This document shows positions 19,436 to 31,392 of a stretch of 64,000 bases of DNA, piece by piece. Position numbers and translations under genes: made by a program. This DNA comes from Sporothrix humicola (taxonomy: Eukaryota; Ascomycota; Sordariomycetes; Ophiostomatales; Ophiostomataceae). Within the stretch, counting starts at the first letter, position 1. Each line of letters opens with the position of its first letter. Under the pieces are notes generated by a model. It saw only the letters and a list, made by a program, of their open reading frames with translations, was not told the DNA's origin and ran no database searches. The stretch spans positions 124,001 through 188,000 of the forward strand of contig WNYE01000002.1 of NCBI GenBank assembly GCA_021396245.1. The letters are read 5' to 3'.

Positions 19436-22400
19436 ATGAAGACCTCCAAACCCCCGGCGGCCGCCAACGACGCGGCCCCCAACAGACGACAGCCGGTGCG
19501 GCAGACTAGAACAAATCCGCCGAGATCGTCAGCCACCTCAAACCGAGCGGGCGGCCGTGATCGCGATCGCGACGCTGCCGCCGCCCAGGAACAGCCCATC
19601 GACATCTTCCCGGGCGTCACACACTTTGCCGATGCGATCACGGCGCTGCCCAAAGAGCTCGTGAAGCACTTTACGCTCCTTAAAGAGGTCGACGCAAAGA
19701 TCAACGTGCCCCAGCAGGCCCTCTTCCAGCTGATCCACACTGCCCTCCGCCAGCCAGCGCCCAACACCACGCGGTCGCCCTATGACGGCACCACGACGGT
19801 GCCGGCGTCGGCGCCAGTGTCTGTGCCGGCCAGCGCACCTGCGTCTGCTCCTATGACGGCGCAGAACAGTAGCACCGGCAGCGGCGCTCTCCTTGCCTCG
19901 GCCTCTGTTAACGGCAATGGCATTACATCACACCCTTCAAACGGCCTCGCTGTTTCTGGCGTCACAGGGGCAGACTCCCCCGTCGTCGGCTCGGCGTCGG
20001 CGTTTGACCAGAGCAATCTGCCTCGGCGACAGCTCTTCCGCAAGGTCGCGATCGAAATTAAGGAAATGCTGGTCGCCCTGGAAGAGAAGAACCACGTCAT
20101 CTCGACGGCCAACGACGCGCTCAACAAGCAGCTGGGCCGCATCGACGACATTTGGCCGCACCTCGAAAAGGAGTTCAGCGACGAGGCCAAGTGGGGGAGC
20201 AACACCCACTGGGCCTACCCCGAGAACCGCGCGGCCAGCCGTGCCACCAACAACGCGCAGGCCGAGCGCTCCCGTCGCGAGGGTGCCGCCAGCCTGGCCG
20301 CCGCCGCGCAAGCGATTGCTGAGGAAGCAGCCGCGCGCAGCGACGCCCGCAAACAGGCCGTGGCCGCGCGTCGCAGCCAAAAGACGGCCCAGGCCCAGGC
20401 CCAGGCGGCCAACAGCCACCAGGACTCGGACGTCGACGACCTTCTCCAGGCCCAAAAGGCCGAACCTAAAAAGTCGGGCGGCTCAAAGTCTAGGAAGACG
20501 GCGGCCGACACTGCGGCTGCTGCTGCGGCAGCTGGTACTGTTGGCCTCGGCATTTCCGGCGCAACAGGTGCTGCTGCAGGTAACGGCGCCGCCCCGACGT
20601 CTGCACCTAAGAGGAGAAAGGTCGAGAAACCCGCAGCCGCCACGTCCGTGCCAATGGAGCGCGCTCTGAGCGGTGTCTATGGCTCGGCGGCTAGTAACGG
20701 CAGCAGGGGCAAGGCGGCCAGCCCGCGCGGATCGCCCGCTCCTGACGGCGCAAAGAAGCGCAAGGCTCTGCCAGCAGGCGGCAACGCCGCAAAGAAGAGG
20801 TACGTTTATTCCGGTTTACTACGATTCCCAATTCGTTTCAATCCATGTCTCATTTTACTAACTTCTGTCTCTCACAGTCGCAACGGAGCTTCGGCTGCAT
20901 CGTCACCTGTTATCGGCAACTTCCCCGACCCATCCAAGCTCAGCCGTACCTCGCCCGCCCCCTCTGCATCTGCAAACAGTCTTCTCGCACCCCCCGTGAC
21001 CTCCGAGGGCCTTAGCAAGAGCCCCAGCCAGGACGGCATTTCCAACGACAACACAAGCACGTTCAACACCCCCGCTCCCGTGGCCGACAGACAATCCGAG
21101 AAGATGGCAGACAGCAAGGCCAGTGACGACGCAAAGGCTGCCGACAGCAAGAAGAGCACACCGGCTCCTAGTGCGGCCTCTACACCCCTCGTTAGCACCG
21201 CGGCTGTCAGGGCTGGCGCTCAGGACAGCGCTGATTCTGGTAAAGGCGGCCCTGTTGCGGCTGCAAAGGGACCTGGCGCCAGCAACGGCATTTCCACTAC
21301 GCCGATTACCGCGCCCAATGCCGGCCCGCCTCGCGATGGAAACGTGGCCAAGGGACCTGCAGAGGCGCCCGCAAGCAAGAGCGCTCCCGAGGCGGCCTCG
21401 CCAACACCAGCATCGCCTGAAGACCAGAGCGCGGCGCAGCTCAAGGCCGACGACAGCAAGCGGCGGCCGTCTCCCTTGCCGCTGCCAGCAGACGACAAGA
21501 AGACTAACGGAGCTGCTGCACCGCCTTCTGCCTCCGGACCTGCTTCAGCAACACATGCGAACGGCTCGCGGACACCTGCGGACAAGGCGGGCAGAGAGTC
21601 TGCCACTCCGTCGTCGTCCGTCGCTACGCCCATCCCCGCTCCCGTGCCAGCCTCGTCATCTTCTACGACGGCCATCCCTGCACCGCCCGTTCCTACGGCC
21701 ACGCCGTCCAAGGTGGAGATCCTCAAGGTGGAAGCCGCCGAGACGCCCGTGTCCTCTGTGGCTATGACCCGCACTAGGTCTGCGGGCGGCCACAGTCATG
21801 ACTTGAAGAGAGATCGGGAGCGTGATCGGGATCGGGACGCTAGCGCCTCGTCGAGTGCTGCCAACAACAGCAGCAGCAATAATAACAACCCCTCAAAGTC
21901 TGACGATGTGACCAAGAAGGAGCCCACCCCGTCGGGCGCCAGCTCGGTTATGGGCATCCAGCCGCCGCCGTCCGTCACAACAACCAAAAGTGGCCGGGCG
22001 AGCAAGCCCTCGACGCCTGCGTTGGCCACGTTCGCCGAAGCCACGACGTCGTCCTCGTCTAGGTCGCGGGCGTCGCGTGGTAGTGAACCCGCGTCGTCCA
22101 ACGGCCACGGCAGTGCGAACGGCAGCGGCAGCAGCGGTACGGTCAAGAGAAGCCACAAGAAGGGCGCGTCGTCGGTCTCGTCACAGGCCGCCCACGGCCA
22201 CAGCCGGCGCGATAGTACCAGCACCGGCAACAACAGCCACAACAACGATGGCGGCAACTCGATCAGTGTTACGGGCCACGGTCACAGCCATAGCCATAGC
22301 CACAGCAGCAGCAGCCGGAGCCACCAGTCGCAGAAGCAGCAGCAACAACAATTGCAACAGCAGCAGCAGCAGAGCGGCCAGGACGACGACGAGGACGATC

Positions 22401-22665
22401 CGCTGTACTGCTACTGCGAGCGGGTCAGCTTTGGCGAGATGATTGCCTGCGACGCCGACGACTGCAAGCGCGAATGGTTCCATCTGGAGTGCGTCGGCCT
22501 CCGCGTTGCACCAAAGACTAATGGTAGGTCCTTCTCGCGTTTGCTTGTTTTATCTTCCTTCCCCTCTACGATAGATACTAACACGTCTCAACTACAGTCA
22601 AGTGGTACTGCGAGGATTGCAAAAAGCGGTTAAAGAACGGCGACCGCAAATCCGGCAACCGATAG
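19436..22665 (+). CDS. ING-family PHD-finger chromatin protein
   Basis: This is an inhibitor-of-growth family subunit of a histone acetyltransferase or deacetylase complex. It would act in the nucleus as an H3K4me3 reader. Exons are 19436-20799, 20878-22523 and 22598-22665, giving 1025 aa. The ING N-terminal helices are split: about residues 54-107 (IDIFPGVTHFADAITALPKE..) and about 194-265 (LFRKVAIEIKEMLVALEEKN .. HWAYPENR). The C-terminal PHD finger (about 963-1010) reads YCYCERVSFGEMIACD..C..EWFHLECVG and, after the last intron, KWYCEDCKK, with the expected C4HC3 ligands and aromatic cage. Between them lie about 700 disordered residues rich in Ala, Ser and Pro, basic NLS-like runs (PKRRKVEK, KKRKALP), a His/Ser repeat and a poly-Gln tract just before the finger. 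Size and layout suggest the Pho23-like branch rather than the small Yng2, but this is not certain. Intron 1 is 78 bp, open and in frame. Confidence 0.92.
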
Positions 22666-23535
22666 AAGAAGTAGACGGGATATTGCTTTCTCCTTCGCCT
22701 TTGCCCTTATTTAATGACCTTGTTTTGAACGTTTTTTGTATACCAGTCTGAGAGGGATGTTTGGCTTTTCTGCTTTTCTGTTTTTCTGCTTTTGATATTG
22801 GGGCCCTCGACCTTTGACCATATCGACCGACACCTGTACGAGTCTCGAGCATATGCAATGCATGCTTTCTGCTTTTTTTTATTCATTATTTTTCATAGGG
22901 CGTCCACACGGAAACGGGAGTTCAAACCGGGGCTGCAAAGGATCCTGTCACCTTTGCTTTTTCACGTTTTTTTTTTCTTTTCAGTTCATTTTCATTTGCT
23001 CATCTTCTTATATTATTATTACATTCTGTTTGCTTCCTTCTCCTCATTTCTCTTTTTTGCCCGCTTTTCCACCCCACAAACGAATGACTTGTCCAATTCT
23101 TGCCCATATTCAGTAGCTGATTTGTGATTGTTGAATGTTTGGCCACGATTGTCACTTTTCTTTTCCTATTCTTCCCAGTCAAAATACATTGCATTTCAAC
23201 AGCTGTCAACATACGTGTACATTTTCAAGCCAAGTCCGGGCAATGCAGAGTGTCCAAGATGAATCCAAGGGGGTGTCCAAGGGGTCCAAGAAAAGATCGG
23301 CCGCGTAGGACAGCAAACATTGCTTCTTCCTCTGAATCCGAGAAGGAATTGGCCGATCGTGATTAGGCATACATTTACGACGTAAGATACAAAATGCTCA
23401 GTAAGAAGACAGCATGTGGCTCAGGTGGAAAAGTAGTGACGCTGGCCGTCGTACACGGGCGTTCCGTGCTGGATTGGAAATTCAAGACCCCGTGTCCGCT
23501 GGTAAGAGGCTCACGATGTTTTCTCTCCTTTTTTT

Positions 23536-23606
23536 CTGCCTTTTTTTTTTCTGCCTTTTTTTTTTCTGCCTTTTTTTTTTCTGCCTCTTTTTTTCTGCCT
23601 CTTTTT
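23536..23606 (+). repeat. T-rich minisatellite, 15-bp unit
   Basis: Three perfect tandem copies of CTGCC followed by ten T (23536-23580) run into two degenerate copies with CTGCCTC starts, ending near 23606. The array can be read as a Lys/Ala/Glu repeat on the minus strand, but no gene supports that. It is probably a slippage product. Confidence 0.9.
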
Positions 23607-26543
23607 AGCTTACGCTGTAAGTGGCGGCCGATTCGGCGTTTGCGTAGGGAAGAGCGCTGGAATAGGCAGGAATGCCTGCGAATCGCGGGTGACTTGTGTT
23701 CACGTGAACAGAACTGCGCCTTCGCGTCTTCGCCCTGTAATACAGGGGACGGCGCGCCCGAAACTGTTCTGGCCGCGTTAGTTTCAGTGGTGTTTTCCCC
23801 TACATTCCGGGTCGAGCCAAATCTGGTCACGAGGACAGGTGGTCACGGGGACAGTTTTTTGGTGCAAAAAATTCCACAGCCTTTTCTCTCTTTTTCTTTC
23901 TTTCTTAGGGGCAGTGCTAGTCGTAGGAGAACGCCGACGGCTTTCTTCGGCTTCGATGGAAGTGGTAGGAGGCGGCCGTTCCTGCTGTTTACTGAGTTTT
24001 GTGATTGAGAGCTGGTCGTTATCGCTTTCGAGATCATCGCCTTGCTTGTCACTCGAGACTCGAGACTCGAGCTGCTCTTTCCTCTCGAGCTGCCGTTTGT
24101 TCCTCCGAGAGCTCCTTCCCAAAACATCTCCATTCGAAGCCCACTTTCGAGAAAATATCGAGGAAAATCCGTTCCGTTTTATATGCTGGATTTTGAGCGA
24201 GAGAAAGTACGACCGGGCATCAACCTCTGCAAACGCAGCTCGGACTTGTTTACCACCGCAGCCGTGTGCATCGCCGTTCGTATTTACGTTGCGATGGGGC
24301 TCTGATGCACTAATCGCTAGGCGGTCGGCCCCTAACGGCCAGCGCCAAATAGCCGTCTAGGGGACCAAACTGCCCTGTAATACGCCGTAATTAGGCCCTT
24401 TTTATCCCCATTGCTGGCCGAGTCGTCAACAAGCGCGAGCGATATCGCACGAGATTGGTGGAGTACAAACGTCCTCCGTTGTCGCACACGCAGCATCCAA
24501 GCAGAAACAACAGACGAGAAACGAGAAAACGACCAAACGCTTCCTTTTTGTGGTTCCTGACTGTGCTTCCCATCCCGTCTTTTTCTCTTGATGTGGAGGT
24601 TCGTGATTGGCTTTGCGCCTCTTTCTGTGAATTTCTGGCTGGGCAAGCGCGGAAAGAGTAGGAAAAGAAAAATGAGGCTGGCCGTGAGAGGCAGGAGAGG
24701 CAAGCGAGGCAGAGAAGGCAGTCGCGGCCGATAATCAGATCAAACCATGCACTCCACAGACCGCGGGTGCAGGTCTGGGCCCATCTCCCAGGGAAAGAGC
24801 GAACCAAAAGGCTCAATTAGGAAATGGAGACTAGATGTAAGTGAGATAGGGAAGGATAGGATATGCGGGAACACGGGGAAGTCACATCAAGAGCTCCAAA
24901 AACCCAATTCCACAGCTCAATTACACGGCGAAAAAGGGCATTCTTTATGCCTGCCGACGGGGTGTCTCTTTCCCACCCAATGAGCGAGAGCTGAGCTGCA
25001 ATGTGCCGTTTCGCTTGCGAGCTGTCGGCCGTCTTAGATCCAGCCCCGTGGGCCCTTCACCGTGTGCCCAAAAAGTGTATCTTACTATTGACTGTTGACT
25101 TTTCCGCCGACTCAGCATCGGCCATATCGCACCACGGAGGTATTGGGAAAGCCCAGCAGGGTTTCGAAGCAAACTCATGGGCCTTTGTGGCACAGAGAGA
25201 GCTTCCTGACGCATACAGGGCATCATAGCATCCTTTTCGCCAGTGCAATCGGAATCGGATCGAAGGGAAAGAGCCTGAGAGCACTGACTGTGAGCACGAT
25301 TGCGTAACTCCCATATGCGATTTCCCCATCCATCGCTCTTTCCTGCAACCACTCTGAGAGTGCACATAGCAAGAAGGCATAATAGCTGGCATCTGATTCG
25401 AAAAGGTCTCACAAGCTCGTAAGGTTTGGAAACTTTTTTGTTGAGGAACCATTGAAAAAGACTGGGCAGCTGCACCATTTGCCAGGTCTATCACCAGACC
25501 AGCAGGTGTCTTTCCAGATCCCGTGTGTCACTTTGGCCGGCGAAAGAGTAAAGCTCAAGTAATTCTTAACTAACAAAAACCGAACGACTGGATGAGACGC
25601 AGCCGCCAAAGGGAGACTTTTCCAAAGAGCCGCCATGCATTGCAACACCACCGCTGGCCGTCCTTCAGCCTGTTCCCCCGGACATACGAATGGTCATGTC
25701 CAGGGAGAAAGCTCGAAAAAAAAGGGACCTACGACTGTGGACAATGCTGCAGGCTGTGCTTGTGTATGGTCAAAAAAGGTTTCTATTAGCAAATCGCCAG
25801 CCAATCAGAAGCTCGCAAGCGTGCTGCAAACAGCGAATCGTCCGCGGCCTCGTGCTCAGGTGACCAGAAAACGGCAAACTCGACCCAGTAGAAAGGGGCA
25901 GGAGCGAATGGGCTGTGTCCGGTTCGTTGCACTGGTACGCCGTCTTTGGCTGGACTCCTCTCACAATACGCCGTACTCGAGGGTTTCCAACTTCTTTCTG
26001 CCAATAATGGCTTGCCCCCTCCTTTGTTTCTCTTACTCAATCGTAGCGCAAGAGCCAAGACAAACGACCGCCCTGGCGAGTGTCCGCCAAGAGACCTGCT
26101 CCGTTCCCCTTTGATGACCTGTGCTGCGTGCTTGCCTCGCTGGAATCCACTACACGTTTCGCTGTCGTTCGCTCTTGCCCGCTCTCCCGCTGCACAGCTT
26201 GCACCTTTCGCCTCCTGCCTCGCCTCTTTGACGCAAATCCCCATAATAATTCTCTGCTTTTTTCTTTTCTTTTTTTTTTCACTGTTCTTTTTTTTCAGTG
26301 CCTATTTTAGCTCCCTGAGGCCTGGCTCCTACGTTACGCCTCGGCCACTTCCCCAGGCCGCGCTTGCGCGCGAGCTGGCCTGGCCCAGATGACAGATCCG
26401 AGCGTAACCCAAAGCGAACCGTTAGAGTCACCTTGTTTGCTGCGAAACCGCTGCCGCTCGCTCGTCATACAGGCAAAACCGAACGCCGATTGTGGCGATG
26501 ACGGCTGGCCTTGTTGTCTTCCGGTCCTTATTGCGTAGGACGG

Positions 26544-26549
26544 TATATA
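26544..26549 (+). promoter_or_regulatory. Candidate TATA box upstream of LRR gene
   Basis: TATATA within CGGTATATAGAG lies 1.55 kb before the LRR ATG. It is followed by CA/CT-rich sequence typical of fungal transcription starts and by a GTAAGT donor-like site at 26891. It could drive a long-leader transcript of the LRR gene or an independent RNA. Confidence 0.3.
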
Positions 26550-28104
26550 GAGAGTGACCCTCGATGTAAACACACCACCATTTCATCGTGAATATTGTAT
26601 CTTTTCTCTTCGATCGCTCTTTCCTGACACAAACAAGCACCCATTCCTGCCGATTTGGATCAATAACACTCCATCGATCCTTCCTCATTCTTATTACTCA
26701 AGCACACCACCAGACGCGCGCAAACACGCAACTGCATAACAGCACAACACCACCTCCTCACAAAGGAACCACTGATCATCAAATTATCCCTTCACCGACG
26801 GCAGCATCGACACGCCATTCTGCCGAGCTTTGACGTGGTTGACAGTGTTTTTCGTTACCAAACCTCATCTCGCCCTACCTTTTTCATAACGTAAGTCGTC
26901 AAATTTCTTTCTCTTGTTCGGTCAGTGGACGACCGCGTGCACCTTCCCCAGTTCCACCATTTCATCCATTTCATCCATTTCCCCCTTCTTACACCTGCCA
27001 TTTGGTGCAAGTGCAGCCCTGTCCCCCAGCATCGTCCTTTCCCTTCTGAGTATCTGCATTACATTCCCAATCCGAGCAGCGATCCGGGGCAGTGGCCCGA
27101 GACATGCCGCAAGACAGGCGGAGTCTCGACCAGAGAAAAATCTGAATTTTTAAGAACGGAGAAAAAAAGCATCAGAAAGAAGAAAAAGATCCAGAAGAAT
27201 CAAAAAGAAATTTGGCAAGCGGCTCTTGGAATCAGGGGCCGTGAGGGGTCGAGACCCAGACGAAGCAGAATCAGGAAGGAAGCAACATCGTGGCCAACGT
27301 CACGAGCACGACGACCATCCGACAGCTCCTTCTGTTTTCAACACCTCACAGCGTTTCTATTATTCATACCGGCCGTTCGTGCCTTCCTTTGCCTCGATGA
27401 GGAAAAATTAACACGAACTCGTGCTGGGTCGTTCTGGGTCGTCTGGGCGCTTTCCCCTCTCCACCTCTGCCGCCTACAACAAAGCCAGCCATTTTGTTAC
27501 CTAACAGGTCGACTTTTTGACTAATAGAAAACGGACTCTTGACGCTTTGCTTCGGGCCTCGTGTCACCTCCCTGGGCAGTTGCTCGCTGCTTTTTGCGCT
27601 TTACACACACACCACTAGCCCATACAACGTCTGACTCCCATACATTTTTACTGTGTACACTGCACTGCCTGGCACCTTCCTAGTCTCTTACACACACACC
27701 CTTGGTTGCGCCTTCCACACATATTGCATTTCGTTCTTGCACAATTTCGCCTTCCATCTATTATTATTTTTCTTTCATATTGTTTCCCATCGTGCACCTT
27801 CCTTCCCCTCTTCTTTCAATATTTTTTCTTCCCCTTTTTTTGCTTCCTTTTTTGTTTCCTTTCTCTTTTCTCTCTTTCATCACACTCACACACCGCAACC
27901 ATCGTTACCCCAGACCATCCACCATCCATCCCCCGGATCTCGTCTCAAGCGCTCCCGTCGTCCACGTCGTTCCACGCGCCCCATCTTACCTGCACCTTGC
28001 AGCAGCACACTGACAGTTTTACCACCCTTTTTTCAGTTGAATTTCAACAGACCGCCAACCCGATACTCCCTGACGTCTCGTGACTCTCCGCCCCCGTCAA
28101 TTTA

Positions 28105-30255
28105 ATGTACAAAACCGGAGACCTCGTGAACCCCAACATTAAGGGAGCGAACGCTCCCGCAAACAACAATAAGATGTCGCCCAAACCTCGCTTCATGAGG
28201 TCGCCCTCGCCGGTGGGAATGGGCCGGTCTTCTTTCTCCTCCATCCGCGAGCGGGACTCGGACCTGGCCCAGACCTTCACCTCGAGCAAGATCTCGTCCT
28301 ACAGCACCCAGAACCTCAGGAATCTGGCTTACGAGGTCGCCGTCACCGACGAGCCCTCCACGCCCACCTCTCCCCTCTCTACGCCGAGCACTGCAGGCGA
28401 CAGCACCATCCCCTCAGACACCAGCATGCTGCTTCTTCCCAGCCAGAGCCAGATCCAGAGCCAGCATGGTGCCGTCGACTTTGATCGCCAGGCCCGGGAG
28501 GACGACATGGCCCAGTCTGTGGCTCGCTCCCTGGCCTGGTTGAACACCGGCTCTCCCATGGAGTCCCAGGTGGATGCCTCGTCTGTTGTCCATACCGACC
28601 TTGTCATGGAGGACGTTGAAGATGTCAAGCTTACACAGAAGAAGCAGCCTTTCGAAACACTTCCCGTCGAGATTTTCCGTAAGTCGCAGCCCGCTCTATA
28701 TATTTTATATTTATTTATAATTTTATGAACACTTACTAACAGCACAGGCATGATCGTTGAGCACCTCATCCTCGATACGCCACCAAACGGCATCGACCGC
28801 CGCAACGTGGACCTCATGTCCCTGCTGGTCACGTCGTCGTCCGTGCATGGGAAGACGCTCGAGGCCGTCTACCGCCGCGTCATCGTCCCGCACTCGCGCA
28901 ACTTCCAGAAGTTCTTTTCCCAGCTCCAGGTGCACCCCGGCCGCGGGGAATGGGTCCGTCGTCTGGACTTCTCCCACTTCAGCCCTGTCAGCCTGTTCGC
29001 TACCGCCAGTGCCCGCGCGGCCGCCAAGAACCTGACGGCAGACACCCTGCTCCAGTGCCTCGAAATGACGCCCAACCTGCAGGAGTTCCTTGTCCAGGAC
29101 TACCTCGACGGCGACATTGACGAGGCTGTCATTCGCAAGCTGCTCGTCGGCCTTCCTCGCATGACCGCCCTCGACCTGTGCGGCAGCTCGTCGATGCAGT
29201 TCCGCAACGCTTTCGCCGCCATTGCCGAGACCGAGGGCCCCGAGTCCAAGACTTCGACCTGGCCCGAGTTCCTCACCATCCAGCGCCTGTCTCTGCACAA
29301 GTGCATCTCCCTGCCCGCCACTGCTTTCGAGTTCCTCCTGCCGAAGCTGAGACGCCTCACGCACCTGGACCTTGCCGGCACTCGCGTCACCGACGATGCG
29401 CTCATGGCCATTCCCAAGACGGCACGCATCTCGCACCTCAACCTGGCCAAGTGCTCTCTGCTTACTGCTGAGGGTGTCATCAACTTCCTGACCAACCACC
29501 CTGCTGTGAACCAGAACACGCTGGTTTTCCTGAGCCTGGGCTGCGACGCCTCCACATTCCAGCTGCTGGAGGCCGACGACGTTACGCGTCTGCTGCCCAT
29601 TCTTCCCAAGACCCTCAAGTCTCTGAGCCTGAAGGGCAGCAAGATGAACGAGTCGCACTTGGACAACCTTCGCAAGCATGCCGTTCACCTGGAGGAGCTG
29701 GCCCTGGGCCGCGGACTTACGCTGAGCGATGTCGGTGCTCTTGTGCAAAACACACATGCATCGACTGAGGAGGAGAAGGCCAACAACAACAACAACAACA
29801 ACGAGCCTGCTCCTACCCCTCACGAACTCCGCTACCTAGACATCTCCGACATGGAAGTCGAGAACTTTGACCTCACGTCTCTTCTGATCGACGGTGTTCT
29901 CCTGAGCTCCAAGACCTGGCCTCTGGAGGTCGTCGAGGTCTCGGACCCCGTCTTCAAGCGGGTCGCCAAGTCCAACAACGCGCTGCACCGCATGGGCTGG
30001 CGCCAGTCTGAGATTGGCTCCCGCTCGTGGCTCGTTCGCGGCAGCCCTCCGCCTGCACCTGTCCAGAAGGGCCGCGGTGGCCGGGGCTCTTTCTCGGGTC
30101 CTGCTGCCGTCAACACCCGTGGCACCTTTGCCATGGAGAACGGCTCGCGCAAGTGGAAGATGGGCGCGCAGTCCTGGGGCATGCGCAAGATCCCCGTCGC
30201 CCACGCCAAGGTCGGCGGCATGTACGGCTCGTACATGTTTGGCCGCAAGCTGTAA
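28105..30255 (+). CDS. F-box-like leucine-rich repeat protein
   Basis: This is a 693-aa protein. Exon 1 is 28105-28678 and exon 2 is 28748-30255; the 69-bp intron has GTAAGT, ACTAAC and GCACAG. Residues 1-185 are Ser/Pro-rich and probably disordered. At about 186-200 splicing creates LPVEIFRMIVEHLILD, which resembles the first helix of an F-box. It is followed by a helical region with YRRVIVPHSRNFQKFF and then by leucine-rich repeats (about 260-540) with repeated LxxLDLCG, LTHLDLAGTRVTDDAL, ISHLNLAKC, LKSLSLKGSKM and LEELALGRGL units. A poly-Asn run (AAC codons at about 29781) is followed by another LRR-like unit, and the tail contains an RGG-like KGRGGRGSF segment. Similar LRR proteins occur across filamentous fungi. 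An SCF ubiquitin-ligase adaptor role is plausible but inferred. No membrane segment is visible. Confidence 0.85.
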
Positions 30256-31392
30256 ATGATTTATAGCTGCGACCGACAACCGACAACCGACAAACCTCCT
30301 CTCTTAATTGCGACCGAATTCCCCTTTTTTTTTGCCACTACGATTTTTTCTCGACTCCTTTCGAATTTTAACGACCAAAAGAAAGACTTTCTTATAACGA
30401 CCAGCGAAAAGCAGTTCCAACAGCGAGCGCCAAATATCCTTTGAAAATTTTCCCCGTTCTTTGCGACAGTGTTTTGGAAAAGGCTAAAAAAGTGAAATTT
30501 GGCAAGCGGAACGAATTTTTGCAGCGTTTTCTTACGACATGGTCACCGGCGTTTTTGTTTTACTTGTGCCCTGTTTGACTGGTTTCACCGCAATATCTCT
30601 GATTTTGTTCTTTGCGTATTACCAGTTATGTTTGCGATATTTGGGTAGCCAAGGATGGCGGATTGGAAAAACCACTGGGATCTGATTTTTGATACAATTT
30701 TTTTCGATAGCACTTGGATTTACCTAATGAATACCAACAAAAAGAATACCAACAAAAAATTGAATACATCTCCCTAAAATCCAAAAATAATGGTGTGCTA
30801 CTGTGCTAATGACTCGTACTGTGTTGATGACTGTAGATGGCAAGTACCATGCCGGACCTCAGACCCTGTGGCCGATGCAAAGCGGCCGAGACGGCATTGT
30901 ATAATTTTTCCTTGCTGGTTCTTGTTAGCTCTCGGATGCTGTAATGTGTCGTAATTATGTACTTTGTACTCTGTAGATGACGGAAGTTGGCCGTGTAAGT
31001 GACGTCGTGCATTAGCGTTATGCTGACATAATAATGGTGGGTGGCTGGTGTAACCGTGGCTTTCAGTTTCGAGGGAGGCTGCACGTGCTTTCTGCCTCAG
31101 GCACAAAGACCTACGCGTTATGGACTAGCGCCACAGCATTATGCCGCAGCCCAGCAGGCTCCAGCAGTAGGCTCCCCTAATTACCAGGCTGGAACGTCGT
31201 AAATAGCTATCTCCTGCGTCTTTTCAACCTTCAAGCTTTCCCGAGCCATCCAACGGCGAAACGTCACTCCTTTAGCCCCCCCCCCTCCGCCATCATCAAC
31301 ATCGATGGGCTATTGATTCGACGATCATCGACACGACTTGAAATCGACATTTGTTTTTCGACCCTTCCACTCCTTTATCAACCGCACGCAAG
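30256..31392. other. Intergenic: LRR 3' flank and VPH1 promoter
   Basis: This 1.1-kb spacer begins with T-rich and AT-rich 3' flank of the LRR gene (about 30300-30790). From about 31120 it becomes CT/C-rich leading to the ATG of the V-ATPase gene, including a run of nine C near 31277. No TATA box or additional gene is evident. Confidence 0.6.

Larger units (their letters stand above)
22666..28104. other. Gene-poor 5.4 kb, ending in long pyrimidine-rich leader
   Basis: No recognisable gene was found between the ING and LRR genes. The first 450 bp are AT/T-rich 3' flank. A T-rich minisatellite lies at 23536-23606. The middle (about 23600-26300) holds only short overlapping frames. A TATA box at 26544-26549 is followed by C/A-rich, pyrimidine-biased plus-strand sequence up to the LRR start at 28105, including a GTAAGT splice-donor-like site at 26891. 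This may be an unusually long, possibly spliced 5' leader, or a separate transcript. Confidence 0.55.

Noticed and set aside
28723..29823. 366-codon minus-strand frame
   Set aside because: It is antisense to the LRR gene, an effect of C-ending codons.
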